This document shows, in pieces, positions 1 to 8,615 of a DNA stretch of 64,000 nt. The stretch's first letter is position 1, and each line of letters opens with the position of its first letter. The notes under the pieces are model-generated. The model ran no database searches, had not been told where the DNA came from, and was given only the letters and a program-made list of their open reading frames with translations. This DNA is from Pseudomonadota bacterium (GTDB lineage Bacteria > Desulfobacterota > Desulfovibrionia > Desulfovibrionales > Desulfovibrionaceae): the NCBI GenBank assembly GCA_023460395.1, contig JAEWQB010000010.1:310001-374000 (forward strand). Direction: 5' to 3'. A program made the translations under genes and the position numbers.

Positions 1-579
1 CAGACGTACCGGACGGGCATAACCGGGACAAAACACATCAAGGATATCACCACGTAAGGCAATTTCCCCCGGCTGCGTGACCATGGGCACACGGGAGTAT
101 CCCCAGTCCACACATTGCTCTAGCACCAATTCCGGCCCAGTTTCCTCGCCCACGGTCAGAGGCAGCTCGTGTGTGTCGAACAGGTCCACCGGCGGCAATT
201 TGGGCAAAAAATTATCCAGCGAAACCAACACGCCCTGCTGTCGCCGCTTGAGGCTCAGCGCGTACAGACTGGCAATGCGTGCGGCCCACGCACCACGCCC
301 GTGCGATCCCGCCGGGTGCTGCGGAATAACGGTCCATGCCTGCTCCCACGCGGGCACATCCAACGCGGCCTCTTCCTTCGAGCTTTCCGGCGTGAAGAGG
401 GTCAGTAGCCCCCGCGCGTCGGCTAGTTCCTGTGAATTGCGCACCACCAACACCACGTGCTCGCCCCGGCCCCGCAAAGCATGGGCCATACGCGCCTGCG
501 TAGCGGGACCACTGCGGGCCACATGCAGCACTCGGCGCCCGGACTCCACCAACAAAGAAACCATCTCGTCAAATTGCAC
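1..579 (-). CDS. mfd: Transcription-repair coupling factor Mfd, N-terminal part (gene continues beyond base 1)
   Basis: Mfd removes RNA polymerase stalled at DNA lesions and recruits UvrA. Only the first ~193 codons are in the window, read on the minus strand. The visible part runs from VQFDEMVSLLVESGRRVLHV through a region ending ALRGDILDVFCPGYARPVRL. The RGDILDVF block is the UvrB-like domain-1b signature typical of Mfd, where the domain binds UvrA. I chose the GTG at 577-579 because AGG sits 6 nt upstream; an in-frame GTG at 598-600 is an alternative with its purine run too close. The helicase and RNA polymerase-interaction domains lie outside. The start is ~210 bp from the 3' end of cheW, which has its own terminator. 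Confidence 0.85.
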   Translation of the reverse strand, partial: MQFDEMVSLLVESGRRVLHVARSGPATQARMAHALRGRGEHVVLVVRNSQELADARGLLTLFTPESSKEEAALDVPAWEQAWTVIPQHPAGSHGRGAWAARIASLYALSLKRRQQGVLVSLDNFLPKLPPVDLFDTHELPLTVGEETGPELVLEQCVDWGYSRVPMVTQPGEIALRGDILDVFCPGYARPVRL

Positions 580-735
580 GACAATCCTACCGAAGTTCAC
601 ATTCTCCGCCGCAATTCACAGTGGGCGGACTACTCTCCATCCAACGCACCTAAAACAAAAAATCAAGAGCATGCCCCGAAATTTCCACCCAGCCACGCAA
701 GGCAGGACGCAAGCATACAGGAAAACCGCCACGAC

Positions 736-770
736 AAAAAGCCGCCGTGCCGTTCTACACGACAGGCGGC
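736..770 (-). terminator. Rho-independent terminator after cheW
   Basis: On the minus strand GGCCGCC...GGCGGC forms a GC stem followed by TTTTT, 23 bp past the cheW stop. It separates cheW from mfd. Confidence 0.7.
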
Positions 771-792
771 CTTATGCATACAAGTACCGAAG

Positions 793-1269
793 TTATATCT
801 GGCCAAGCACGTTCAGATCTTCGTTGGAAAGAAGTCTGTCAAGATCCAGCAGGATCAACAGCCGATCCTGCAATTTGCCCACGCCACTGATGTAGTCAGA
901 CTCCATGCCTGCCACAACCGGCGGCGGTGGTTCCACCGTGCTGGCGGGAATACGCAGCACTTCGGAAACGGAATCTACAACAAACCCCACAATCATGTTA
1001 TTTATTTCAATAACGATGATGCGTGTGTGTTTGTCATGCTCCTTGGATGTCAGACCGAACCTGCGACGCAGGTCAATAATGGGAATAACCTTGCCACGCA
1101 GGTTAATAACCCCTTCTACAAACTCCGGGGCGCGCGGAACCTTGGTGATCTCCATGGTGCGGATTATTTCCTGCACTTTCAGGATATCCACCCCGAACTC
1201 TTCTTCGCCTATACTAAAGGTAACAAGCTGGAGGAGTTCGTCGTCCTGCTTTCGCTGGGTTTGACTCAT
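793..1269 (-). CDS. cheW: Chemotaxis coupling protein CheW
   Basis: A CheW-domain protein of 158 aa, the usual size for a single-domain CheW. CheW links chemoreceptors to the kinase CheA in polar arrays. Visible family blocks are QLVTFSIGEEEFGVDILKVQ (residues ~14-33), VEGVINLRGKVIPIIDLRRR (~51-70, the most conserved stretch) and IIVIEINNMIVGFVVDSVSE (~84-103). The ATG has AAGGAG 9 nt upstream. The gene stands alone, with no cheA, cheR or receptor gene next to it, so it may serve a receptor array encoded elsewhere. It is transcribed in the same direction as mfd but separated by a terminator. Confidence 0.93.
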   Translation of the reverse strand: MSQTQRKQDDELLQLVTFSIGEEEFGVDILKVQEIIRTMEITKVPRAPEFVEGVINLRGKVIPIIDLRRRFGLTSKEHDKHTRIIVIEINNMIVGFVVDSVSEVLRIPASTVEPPPPVVAGMESDYISGVGKLQDRLLILLDLDRLLSNEDLNVLGQI

Positions 1270-1539
1270 AATGACACTCCTTATGCACAGTACTTCCCTG
1301 CAACGGGACGAAACGTCCTATTTTATAAAACCACCCGCAATGTACCGTCATTACCTGTCAAATGCAACTACGCATGTCAGGTTTTCCCCAAGGGCCTTTG
1401 GGCTTTGTCATGCCTTCTATTCCTGCACATTTTGCACGAACAGAAAGAAGTTGTAAAACACAGCACCCTCAGGTAAGACAAAAGCCGTTACCGCCGTAAG
1501 GCGGTCAATTCCGCCTTTTCCGCAAGGAGTGCCCTGTTA

Positions 1540-1767
1540 ATGGCGAATATTTCCCCTTACCCTGAAGACGCCCCCCTGCATATGCAAATCAAATCGCTGG
1601 GCGATGATGAACTGCTTGATTTTTGGGAAGAAACGCAGTTCCTTGAGCGCTTCCTTGAAGAGGATGCCGCCATGCGCGACCAAGCGTCTTTGCAGTACGA
1701 GCGGCTCATTCTTCAGGAACTTCAACTGCGCTCCTGTCGGCGTAGTCTCGCCGAGCGCCGTCCGTAA
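1540..1767 (+). CDS. Small acidic protein of unknown function
   Basis: A 75-aa acidic protein, unrecognised. It begins MANISPYPEDAPLHMQIKSL and has a helical, Glu/Leu-rich centre (FWEETQFLERFLEEDAAMRD) and an Arg-rich end. Support for it being real is a strong AAGGAG 11 nt before the ATG, a hairpin at about 1493-1508 just upstream, and a strong terminator ~145 bp downstream. No membrane segment or cysteine is present. The region from the stop (1767) to 1910 holds nothing I can call. Confidence 0.6.
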   Translation: MANISPYPEDAPLHMQIKSLGDDELLDFWEETQFLERFLEEDAAMRDQASLQYERLILQELQLRSCRRSLAERRP

Positions 1768-1910
1768 GACATTTGGGTGACATCCCCAAATTTTCAGTCT
1801 CCTCCCGTTCGCACCCCAACACAACGCAGCAACTGCGAAATTTACGGAAAACAGCCGAACGCACGGCTGTCCGCATTCTTCCGTTTGCCGCACGCTCCTT
1901 TTTCTTACAT

Positions 1911-1947
1911 AAAAAACAGGTGCCGGATATACCGGCACCTGTTTTTT
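1911..1947. terminator. Bidirectional terminator between convergent genes
   Basis: Perfect hairpin CAGGTGCCGG / CCGGCACCTG with a 5-nt loop, flanked by six A on the left and seven T on the right. It can therefore end both the forward small gene and the reverse ugd. Confidence 0.85.
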
Positions 1948-2027
1948 TACATATTCATTCGGCCCGCAGGTCGCATCCGGGCAAATCCCATGCGAAATAT
2001 GTTGGTCGTTTGCGCCATGCTCTCCGC

Positions 2028-3365
2028 CTACGACGGGTCCGGTCGTCCCACGCAAAAATATGCGAAACCAAGTTCCGCCATCATATCTGCCGGGTACAGA
2101 TTTCGTCCATCGAACAAAATCGGAGCGGAAAGCGACTGTTTAATGCGCTCAAAGTCCGGGGTACGGAACTGGTTCCATTCCGTCACCACAGCCAGAGCCT
2201 GTGCGCCCTCCACGGCCTCGTACTGATTGGAAACAATTTCCACCAGCGGATTATCCGCCAGAGCGCTGCGGACCTTTTCCCCAGCCACGGGGTCAAACGC
2301 GCGCACGCGCATGCCACGCCCCGTCAGATCGGCGATCATAGCCAATGCGGCTGCCTCGCGGGTGTCGTCGGTATTTGCTTTAAACGCAATCCCCCACAAC
2401 GCCAGAGTTTTTCCCTGCACTCCCCCTTGAGGAGCGAAATAATCCACAATGCGCTCGGCGAGCCGCAGCTTCTGCCGATTGTTCACCGCGTCCACGGCTT
2501 CCAGCAACTCCGGCGTAAACGAATATTCATGCGCTGTGTTGATAAGCGCCTTCACATCCTTGGGGAAACACGAGCCACCATACCCCACACCGGGATAGAT
2601 GAAGTGATATCCGATCCGGTGGTCCGAACCGATGCCAGTACGGACATCGCGCACATCCGCCCCCACGCGCTCGCAAATATTCGCCACCTCGTTGATAAAC
2701 GAAATCTTGGTGGCAAGCATGCAGTTCGCGGCATATTTCGTCATTTCTGCGCTGCGCACGCCCATGACAATAAGCTTCTCGCGGCTGCGGGCGAACGGTG
2801 CGTAAAGAGTTCGCATATACCCAGCCGCCCGCTCGCTGTCGGTTCCCACGATAACCCGGTCCGGCTTCATAAAGTCGCTGACCGCATCGCCTTCTTTCAA
2901 AAACTCAGGGTTGGAAACCACGTCAAATGCGATAGTCTCGCCACGCCGGGCAAGTTCTTCTGCGATAAGTTCGTGCACCCGGTCTGCCGTACCCACTGGC
3001 ACAGTGGATTTATCCACCACGATGACGGGCTGATGCATATGCTGCCCTATTTCCCGCGCGACCCCTTCCACATAGCACAGGTCACACGAGCCATCCGGGC
3101 GGGACGGAGTGCCCACCGTAATAAAGACAAACTCGGCCTGCGCCATACCCTCGGCAAGGCTGGTGGTGAAGACGAGGCGTTTTTCCGCGTAGTTGCGGCG
3201 CACAAGTTCTTCCAAACCCGGTTCATAAATATGCACCCTGCCTTCCCGCAGAGTTTTCACCACTTCCGGGTTCACGTCCACGCAGGTCACATCATTGCCC
3301 ATTTCCGCAAAGCAAGCTGCGCTAACAAGCCCTACGTAGCCGGTGCCAACTATGCAAACGTTCAT
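2028..3365 (-). CDS. ugd: UDP-glucose 6-dehydrogenase
   Basis: Oxidises UDP-glucose twice with NAD+ to UDP-glucuronate, a precursor for surface polysaccharides. Length 445 aa is normal. The N-terminal NAD-binding Rossmann motif MNVCIVGTGYVGLVSA starts at residue 1. The conserved STVPVGTAD loop follows, and the catalytic cysteine lies in GYGGSCFPKDVKAL near residue 260. The C-terminal UDP-binding domain includes LALWGIAFKANTDDTREA. The start ATG is the natural family start. It is a single-gene unit, convergent with the small gene before it and divergent from pdxJ. Confidence 0.95.
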   Translation of the reverse strand: MNVCIVGTGYVGLVSAACFAEMGNDVTCVDVNPEVVKTLREGRVHIYEPGLEELVRRNYAEKRLVFTTSLAEGMAQAEFVFITVGTPSRPDGSCDLCYVEGVAREIGQHMHQPVIVVDKSTVPVGTADRVHELIAEELARRGETIAFDVVSNPEFLKEGDAVSDFMKPDRVIVGTDSERAAGYMRTLYAPFARSREKLIVMGVRSAEMTKYAANCMLATKISFINEVANICERVGADVRDVRTGIGSDHRIGYHFIYPGVGYGGSCFPKDVKALINTAHEYSFTPELLEAVDAVNNRQKLRLAERIVDYFAPQGGVQGKTLALWGIAFKANTDDTREAAALAMIADLTGRGMRVRAFDPVAGEKVRSALADNPLVEIVSNQYEAVEGAQALAVVTEWNQFRTPDFERIKQSLSAPILFDGRNLYPADMMAELGFAYFCVGRPDPS

Positions 3366-3590
3366 TCTTGCCCCTTTGGTATATTGCTAAGTCAAAATTT
3401 ATTACGGTATCTCCCAGTGTGTAGTCTCCCGGCCCTTTTTCGTCAATGCCATGAGCCAATTTCTCATACCCGGCGGGCACACCACCCGGCCCGGTGGCAG
3501 CGCGCCAAAGGGACAGCTATATCAATTTTTTACGCTTGACTTTGCCCCGCCCCGCTCTAATCATGTCGTGGTAACACTAAGGAGATATGC

Positions 3591-4316
3591 ATGCCCGTTC
3601 TCGTCGTTAATGTGGACCATGTGGCAACCCTGCGCCAACAACGCCTTGGCAGAGAACCAGAACCCGTTACTGCGGCGCACATGGCGGAACTTGCCGGAGC
3701 GAGAGGTATTATCGTGCATCTGCGCGAAGACCGGCGCCATATTGCGGACAGAGATGTGGAGCTTCTTTCCCGCTGTGTGGGCACCCGTTTGCATCTGGAA
3801 ATGGCCGCCACCCCGGAAATGCAGGCTATCGCCATGGCCCGTTCTCCGTACATGGTCTGTCTGGTTCCTGAAAAACGCGAGGAACTGACCACAGAAGGTG
3901 GCCTTGCCGTGGCGGGCCGCGAAGCGCATTTTCGAGAATATCTGAAACCCATTCACGCGGCAGGCATTCTCTCCAGCCTGTTCATCGAAGCGGATGAGCG
4001 GCAAATCGACGCGGCAAAAGAGGTGGGCAGCGAATTTATTGAAATCCATACAGGGCACTTCGCTGACGCCCAAACGCCCGCCGCGCAACAAGCCGAATTC
4101 GACAAGATAGTTCAAGGCATCGCCCACGCCCGGTCATTGGGGCTTCGGGTAAACCTTGGTCACGGGCTTAACTACACCAATGTCTTCCATTTCCGAAACG
4201 TGCCGGGCATTGAAGAATATTCCATCGGACATTCCATTGTGTCCCGCGCAATTCTGGTAGGGATGGACCGGGCCGTGCGTGAAATGCGCGAAATCGTCGA
4301 AAGCTTTGCAAGCTAG
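3591..4316 (+). CDS. pdxJ: Pyridoxine 5'-phosphate synthase
   Basis: Condenses 1-deoxy-D-xylulose 5-phosphate with 3-amino-2-oxopropyl phosphate to pyridoxine 5'-phosphate, the last ring-forming step of the DXP-dependent vitamin B6 route. It is a 241-aa TIM barrel, standard length. Typical blocks are LVVNVDHVATLRQQR at the N-terminus, the GIIVHLREDRRHI segment, LEMAATPEMQAIA, and the C-terminal INLGHGLNYTN-like segment VNLGHGLNYTNV. AAGGAG precedes the ATG. It opens a forward run continuing with acpS 54 bp later, an arrangement common in proteobacteria. The partner pdxA is in the same window at 51.4 kb. Confidence 0.95.
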   Translation: MPVLVVNVDHVATLRQQRLGREPEPVTAAHMAELAGARGIIVHLREDRRHIADRDVELLSRCVGTRLHLEMAATPEMQAIAMARSPYMVCLVPEKREELTTEGGLAVAGREAHFREYLKPIHAAGILSSLFIEADERQIDAAKEVGSEFIEIHTGHFADAQTPAAQQAEFDKIVQGIAHARSLGLRVNLGHGLNYTNVFHFRNVPGIEEYSIGHSIVSRAILVGMDRAVREMREIVESFAS

Positions 4317-4370
4317 AGTGTCTGCCATATTGCAGCCCTCCCTGAAGCAAAACAGACCGGGGAGCCGCAC

Positions 4371-4742
4371 ATGATTCTCGGTCTGGGAATGGATGTTTGT
4401 GCGTTAGACAGAATACGCCGTTCGTGGGAACGCTTCGGCTACCGGTTCGCCCAACGCATATTGCACCCGGAAGAACTGCGCCACCTGCCTGCCTCGCCCG
4501 TGGCATATCTGGCGGCCCGTTTTGCCGCCAAGGAAGCTGCGGTTAAAGCTCTGGGGACGGGATTTTCCCATGGCATCGGCTTTCAGGACATTCAGATAGT
4601 GCCGCTCGACTCCGGCAGACCCACGCTTGTCCTGCACGGCGAAGCCGCCTGCACCGCCCGGCGCATGGGGGCAACACGATATCACGTATCCCTCTCTCAC
4701 GAACGCAATGTAGCCTGTGCCGTAGTCATTCTGGAAGCGTAA
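4371..4742 (+). CDS. acpS: Holo-[acyl-carrier-protein] synthase
   Basis: Transfers the 4'-phosphopantetheine arm from CoA to apo-acyl carrier protein. It is 123 aa, the typical AcpS trimer subunit length. The Mg2+-binding aspartate is in MILGLGMDVCALDRI, and the second metal ligand is the Glu of ARFAAKEAAVKALGTG (~residue 54). The C-terminal WHVSLSH-like block appears as YHVSLSHERNVACAVVIL. It lies between pdxJ and nnr in the same orientation, with 54- and 35-bp gaps, so co-transcription is likely. Confidence 0.95.
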   Translation: MILGLGMDVCALDRIRRSWERFGYRFAQRILHPEELRHLPASPVAYLAARFAAKEAAVKALGTGFSHGIGFQDIQIVPLDSGRPTLVLHGEAACTARRMGATRYHVSLSHERNVACAVVILEA

Positions 4743-4777
4743 GTCTCGAACCCGCAACCCTCGTCGCGGAGTACGCC

Positions 4778-6370
4778 ATGCCCTCCCTTACTCTTGCTCC
4801 CCTCCCCCTCCCCTCTGAAATGGGTCTGTGGGATCGTTGCGCCATACACGAGTTTGGCATCCGTGAAGAAATCCTCATGGAAAACGCCAGTCGCGAGGCG
4901 CTGCACGCGTTGCGCCACGCATTTGGATCTCTTGCCGGAGCGCGGGTACTGCTTATCATGGGTGGGGGCAACAATGGCGGAGACGCCGCAGCCTTGGCCC
5001 GCCACTTACTGGACGCCAAAGCCTGCCCGCTGGTCTTGCACACCCGCCCCATACGCGCCGCAAAGGGTGCCTGCGGCTATCATGTGCGGTTGGCACGCCG
5101 CTGCGGGGTGCCCTTTCTGCCTCTCCGTCTCGACCGCAACGGCAAACCACGTATCTCCCATGTGTCCTTCGCCACGCCACCGGACATTCTTGTGGATGGA
5201 CTACTGGGCACCGGATTTTCCGGCATACTCCGCCCGGAAGGCCTGTCCTTGGTGCAATGGATGAACTCCTTGCGGGAACACGCCTTTCTTTTCGCGTTGG
5301 ATATTCCCTCCGGGCTGGACGGCAGATTGGGTGTGCCTCGCCCCAAGGCCGTTCGCGCCCACGCAACCGTCACCTTTGAAGCCGCCAAGCCCGGTCTGGT
5401 CATGCCCGGAGCGGAACAATTTACGGGGGTGCTGGATGTGCGCTCCATAGGCATTCCCCACGTCGTGCATACCCGACACGCCGCTTCGTGCGTACTCTTA
5501 AACGCGTCTGTTGCCCGCCTTCTCCCTCCACTGCAAACAGACATGCACAAAGGCTCCGCCGGGCACGTCCTCGTCATCGGCGGCTCTGCCGGTATGAGCG
5601 GCGCTCCCTTGCTGGCGGCACAGGGTGCCGTGCGGGGCGGAGCGGGGTATGTCACGGTGGCAATGCCCGGCGCTTTGGCTCACCAGAGCCTAGCCTCCCA
5701 TCCTGAACTTCTCTCCTGCCCGGCAGGAGACGGAGAACGGTGGGGAGGAAACACCACAGCGTTAGATGCCGCCGTGGAACGCGCCACCGCCCTTGTTGTG
5801 GGTCCGGGCATGGGCAGGGACGCTGAAGCCGGGCAGATTCTGGCACACGTGCTTTCCCGCCCCAACCGCCCCTGTGCCGTGCTGGACGCTGACGCACTGT
5901 ACCATCTGGCACACGACACAACATTGCAGCGCTGGCTGCGGGCGGACGATGTTCTTACCCCCCATCCGGGGGAAATGGCCCGGCTAACAAATACAGACAC
6001 AGCAGCCATCCAGCGAGACAGGCTTGCCGCGGCTCAGGCATGGACTGCGCACCATGCGGGCGTGCTTGTTCTCAAAGGCGCGGGCACCCTTATCGCACAG
6101 ACAGGCTTGCCGCTGGCCCTTTCTCCATTTGCTGTTCCCGCTCTGGCTGTGGCAGGGTCCGGTGATGTGCTGGCAGGCTTGCTCGGCGCATTGCTGGCAC
6201 GCCCCGCCCCACCTGATTCTCCGCACCATAGCCTCCATGCCGCCTACCTCGCCGTTTACTGGCATGGACTGGCGGGCAAATTGCTGCAACATGAATTTCC
6301 CGGTCGGGGTAACTCGGCTATGGATATTGCCCATGCCCTACGCACCGCAAACAAGGAGCTTTTCTCATGA
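4778..6370 (+). CDS. nnr: Bifunctional NAD(P)HX epimerase / ADP-dependent NAD(P)HX dehydratase
   Basis: Repairs hydrated NADH and NADPH: the N-terminal YjeF domain epimerises R- and S-NAD(P)HX, and the C-terminal ribokinase-like domain dehydrates the S form using ADP. At 530 aa both domains are present. The first has MGGGNNGGDAAALARHL (~62-78), VDGLLGTGFSG and LDIPSGLDG. The second has HVLVIGGSAGMSGAP, LTPHPGEMARL, VLKGAGTLIA and AVAGSGDVLAGLLGALLA, the substrate and ADP loops. GGAG lies upstream of the ATG. The stop overlaps the start of the CBS gene (ATGA), which indicates translational coupling. Confidence 0.94.
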   Translation: MPSLTLAPLPLPSEMGLWDRCAIHEFGIREEILMENASREALHALRHAFGSLAGARVLLIMGGGNNGGDAAALARHLLDAKACPLVLHTRPIRAAKGACGYHVRLARRCGVPFLPLRLDRNGKPRISHVSFATPPDILVDGLLGTGFSGILRPEGLSLVQWMNSLREHAFLFALDIPSGLDGRLGVPRPKAVRAHATVTFEAAKPGLVMPGAEQFTGVLDVRSIGIPHVVHTRHAASCVLLNASVARLLPPLQTDMHKGSAGHVLVIGGSAGMSGAPLLAAQGAVRGGAGYVTVAMPGALAHQSLASHPELLSCPAGDGERWGGNTTALDAAVERATALVVGPGMGRDAEAGQILAHVLSRPNRPCAVLDADALYHLAHDTTLQRWLRADDVLTPHPGEMARLTNTDTAAIQRDRLAAAQAWTAHHAGVLVLKGAGTLIAQTGLPLALSPFAVPALAVAGSGDVLAGLLGALLARPAPPDSPHHSLHAAYLAVYWHGLAGKLLQHEFPGRGNSAMDIAHALRTANKELFS

Positions 6371-6822
6371 AAACCGCACGACAAATTATGAGCGCCAATG
6401 TGCTTACTGTTTTTCCAGACACAGACATTCCCACAGCGGCCCGTCTTATGGTGGATAACAAACACAACGGACTGCCCGTGGTAGATGCCGAGGGCATGCT
6501 GATAGGCATAATCTGCCAGAGCGACCTCATCAGCCAGCAAAAGAAACTCAAGCTTCCCACGCTGTTTACAATGCTGGATGGATTCATTCCCATGCGTTCC
6601 ATGTCTGATCTGGATGCTGAAGTACGTAAAATTTCCGCCAGCACGGTCGCTGACGCCATGACAGTCTCCCCCGCAACGGTCACGCCGGACACGCCGCTTG
6701 ATGAAATTGCCACCCTCATGGTGGAAAAACAGTTTCACACTCTTCCCGTGGTGGAAAACGGCAAACTTTGCGGCATTGTGGGTAAGGAAGACATTCTTAG
6801 AACTCTTATCCCCGCAAGGTAG
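6367..6822 (+). CDS. Two-CBS-domain protein
   Basis: A 151-aa stand-alone CBS pair; such modules bind adenosyl nucleotides (AMP, ATP, NADH, SAM) and act as energy sensors. The first CBS motif is about residues 6-62 (ARQIMSANVLTVFPDTDIPT, NGLPVVDAEGMLIGIICQSD). The second is about 95-150 (VADAMTVSPATVTPDTPLDE, HTLPVVENGKLCGIVGKEDI). No effector domain is attached, so the partner is unknown. AAGGAG sits in the end of nnr, with a 4-bp overlap. The next gene tsaE starts 5 bp downstream. Its position between NAD(P)HX repair and t6A genes suggests housekeeping co-expression and gives no clue to its ligand. Confidence 0.9.
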   Translation: MKTARQIMSANVLTVFPDTDIPTAARLMVDNKHNGLPVVDAEGMLIGIICQSDLISQQKKLKLPTLFTMLDGFIPMRSMSDLDAEVRKISASTVADAMTVSPATVTPDTPLDEIATLMVEKQFHTLPVVENGKLCGIVGKEDILRTLIPAR

Positions 6823-6827
6823 GCAGA

Positions 6828-7313
6828 GTGCGCCTTTTCCTTCCTCATTTGGCGTCCACAGAAGCGCTGGGCCGGGCCATGGCACAGGGCGTACAACGGA
6901 CAAAACACATAGTTCCCATGCTCTTTGAAGGCGCACTGGGCAGCGGAAAAACGACCCTCATCCGGGCTATGGTCGAAGCCTTGCCCGGTGGAAAAGATGC
7001 CGAGGTGAGCAGTCCCAGCTTCACCGTGTGCAACATGTACCCCACCATCCCGGAAACAGTGCACTATGACATGTATCGCCTACAGAACATGGGGCTGGAC
7101 GCCAGCTATTACGAATTTTTGGATGAAGGGAACGTGCTGCTGCTTATTGAATGGGCACAGTATATTCCCGTTACGGAATGGCCGGATGAATGGTTGCTTT
7201 TTCGCTGGCATCCGTGCGATGAAGGCCGTCTTGTGGAGATTACGTTTCGCGGTGCCGCTGCGGAAGAACTCCTCATCGCCGCCGCCCTGCATACCTGTAT
7301 GCAGGGCAGGTAA
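6828..7313 (+). CDS. tsaE: tRNA threonylcarbamoyladenosine biosynthesis ATPase TsaE
   Basis: TsaE is the P-loop ATPase that recycles the TsaBD complex during t6A37 modification of ANN-decoding tRNAs. The protein is 161 aa with a Walker A motif LFEGALGSGKTTLIRAMVEA (~34-53). It also has the TsaE signatures SSPSFTVCNMY and HYDMYRL, and the Walker B-like LLLIEWAQY. The start is GTG at 6828, close behind the CBS gene. It lacks nothing expected of the family; the C-terminal region is somewhat long. The partners tsaB and tsaD are not in the window. Confidence 0.93.
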   Translation: MRLFLPHLASTEALGRAMAQGVQRTKHIVPMLFEGALGSGKTTLIRAMVEALPGGKDAEVSSPSFTVCNMYPTIPETVHYDMYRLQNMGLDASYYEFLDEGNVLLLIEWAQYIPVTEWPDEWLLFRWHPCDEGRLVEITFRGAAAEELLIAAALHTCMQGR

Positions 7314-7384
7314 ACACCTCTGGGAAGTACGCGGGATTCCACCCGCTTTTTAGCATAACCCCTTCAACACATAAAGGAATCGGT

Positions 7385-8608
7385 ATGCGTATTCTGGTCC
7401 AGAAGTTCGGGGGAACTTCCGTTGCCAACCTTGAGTGCATGAAGCAGGTCCGGGAAAAGGCACTTGCCGCGCGAGCCAAGGGGTTTAAGGTACTGGTCGT
7501 GCTTTCCGCACGCTCAGGGGACACGAACAAGCTGCTTGCTCTTGCGGACGAATGGTCCCGCAACCCCGACCCCGCCGAAGTGGACGCGCTGATTGCCACA
7601 GGAGAGCAGGTTTCTGTTGCCCTGTTTTCCATGCTTATGCAGGACGCCGGGGTAAAAACCCGCTCCCTTCTCGGCTTTCAAATTCCCATGCACACAGACC
7701 GGGAACATAGCAAAGCCCGCATTACGGGAATTGAAAAAGAAAAACTGTTTGGCCTGCTGGAAACCTACGATGTGCTCGCCGTGGCCGGTTTTCAGGGCAT
7801 AACCTGCGACAATCGCATCGCCACGCTAGGACGGGGCGGTTCCGACACGTCCGCTGTGGCCATTGCCGCCGCTCTTGGCTGCGAATGCGAAATTTATACA
7901 GACGTGGACGGGGTGTATACCACCGATCCCAACCTGTGCAGCTCCGCGCGCAAGCTGGATAAAATTTCCTACGACGAGATGCTTGAAATGGCGAGCATGG
8001 GCGCCAAGGTACTCCAAATACGTTCCGTGGAGTTCGCCAAAAAATACAAAGTGCCTGTGCATGTACGCTCCACTTTTACCGACACTCCCGGAACGTTTGT
8101 AACGCAAGAGGATTCTACCATGGAAGCAGTGCTTGTTTCTGGCATCGCCTACGATAAAGATCAGGCCCGTGTCACACTGCGCGACGTGCCGGACGTTCCC
8201 GGCGTGGCCGCCAATCTGTTTGGCCCGCTGGCGGAAAGTGGTGTGGTGGTGGATATGATCGTGCAAAACCCCAGCCGGCACGGTACAACGGACATGACGT
8301 TCACCGTGCCCCGCGCCGACCTGAAAAAAACCCTGAACCTCATGGAAGAAATCCGTCAGGAAACGGGCGCGGCGGAAGTGCTGCACGATTTGCAGGTGTG
8401 CAAAGTCTCCGCCATAGGCGTGGGCATGCGCAACCATTCCGGCGTTGCCGCCAAAGCCTTTGCCGCGCTACGCGCCATGAATATTAACATTCTCATGATT
8501 AGCACTTCCGAAATTAAGATTACCTGTCTAATTGAGGAAAAGTTCACAGAACTGGCGGTTCGTACCCTGCACGACGCCTTCGGGCTGGATAAAGACCCAA
8601 CATGCTAG
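7385..8608 (+). CDS. lysC: Aspartate kinase
   Basis: Phosphorylates L-aspartate, the first step to lysine/diaminopimelate, threonine and methionine. It is 407 aa, the length of the monofunctional ACT-regulated class. The N-terminal kinase motif is VQKFGGTSVANLECM; GRGGSDTSAVAIAAALGC and YTDVDGVYTTDPNL form the active site (~145-190). Two ACT domains follow from about residue 265 (VTLRDVPDVPGVAANLF and VSAIGVGMRNHSGVAAKAF) and would bind lysine and/or threonine as feedback inhibitors. Only 7 bp separate it from cimA, so aspartate and citramalate supply for threonine/isoleucine are probably co-expressed. Confidence 0.95.
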   Translation: MRILVQKFGGTSVANLECMKQVREKALAARAKGFKVLVVLSARSGDTNKLLALADEWSRNPDPAEVDALIATGEQVSVALFSMLMQDAGVKTRSLLGFQIPMHTDREHSKARITGIEKEKLFGLLETYDVLAVAGFQGITCDNRIATLGRGGSDTSAVAIAAALGCECEIYTDVDGVYTTDPNLCSSARKLDKISYDEMLEMASMGAKVLQIRSVEFAKKYKVPVHVRSTFTDTPGTFVTQEDSTMEAVLVSGIAYDKDQARVTLRDVPDVPGVAANLFGPLAESGVVVDMIVQNPSRHGTTDMTFTVPRADLKKTLNLMEEIRQETGAAEVLHDLQVCKVSAIGVGMRNHSGVAAKAFAALRAMNINILMISTSEIKITCLIEEKFTELAVRTLHDAFGLDKDPTC

Positions 8609-8615
8609 GCTAGTC

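Noticed and set aside
457..1476. 339-codon forward frame over mfd start and cheW
   Set aside because: Antisense to two well supported genes; composition atypical.
1773..3539. 588-codon forward open frame across ugd
   Set aside because: It is the antisense of ugd, has no ribosome site, and reads as His/Arg-rich nonsense.
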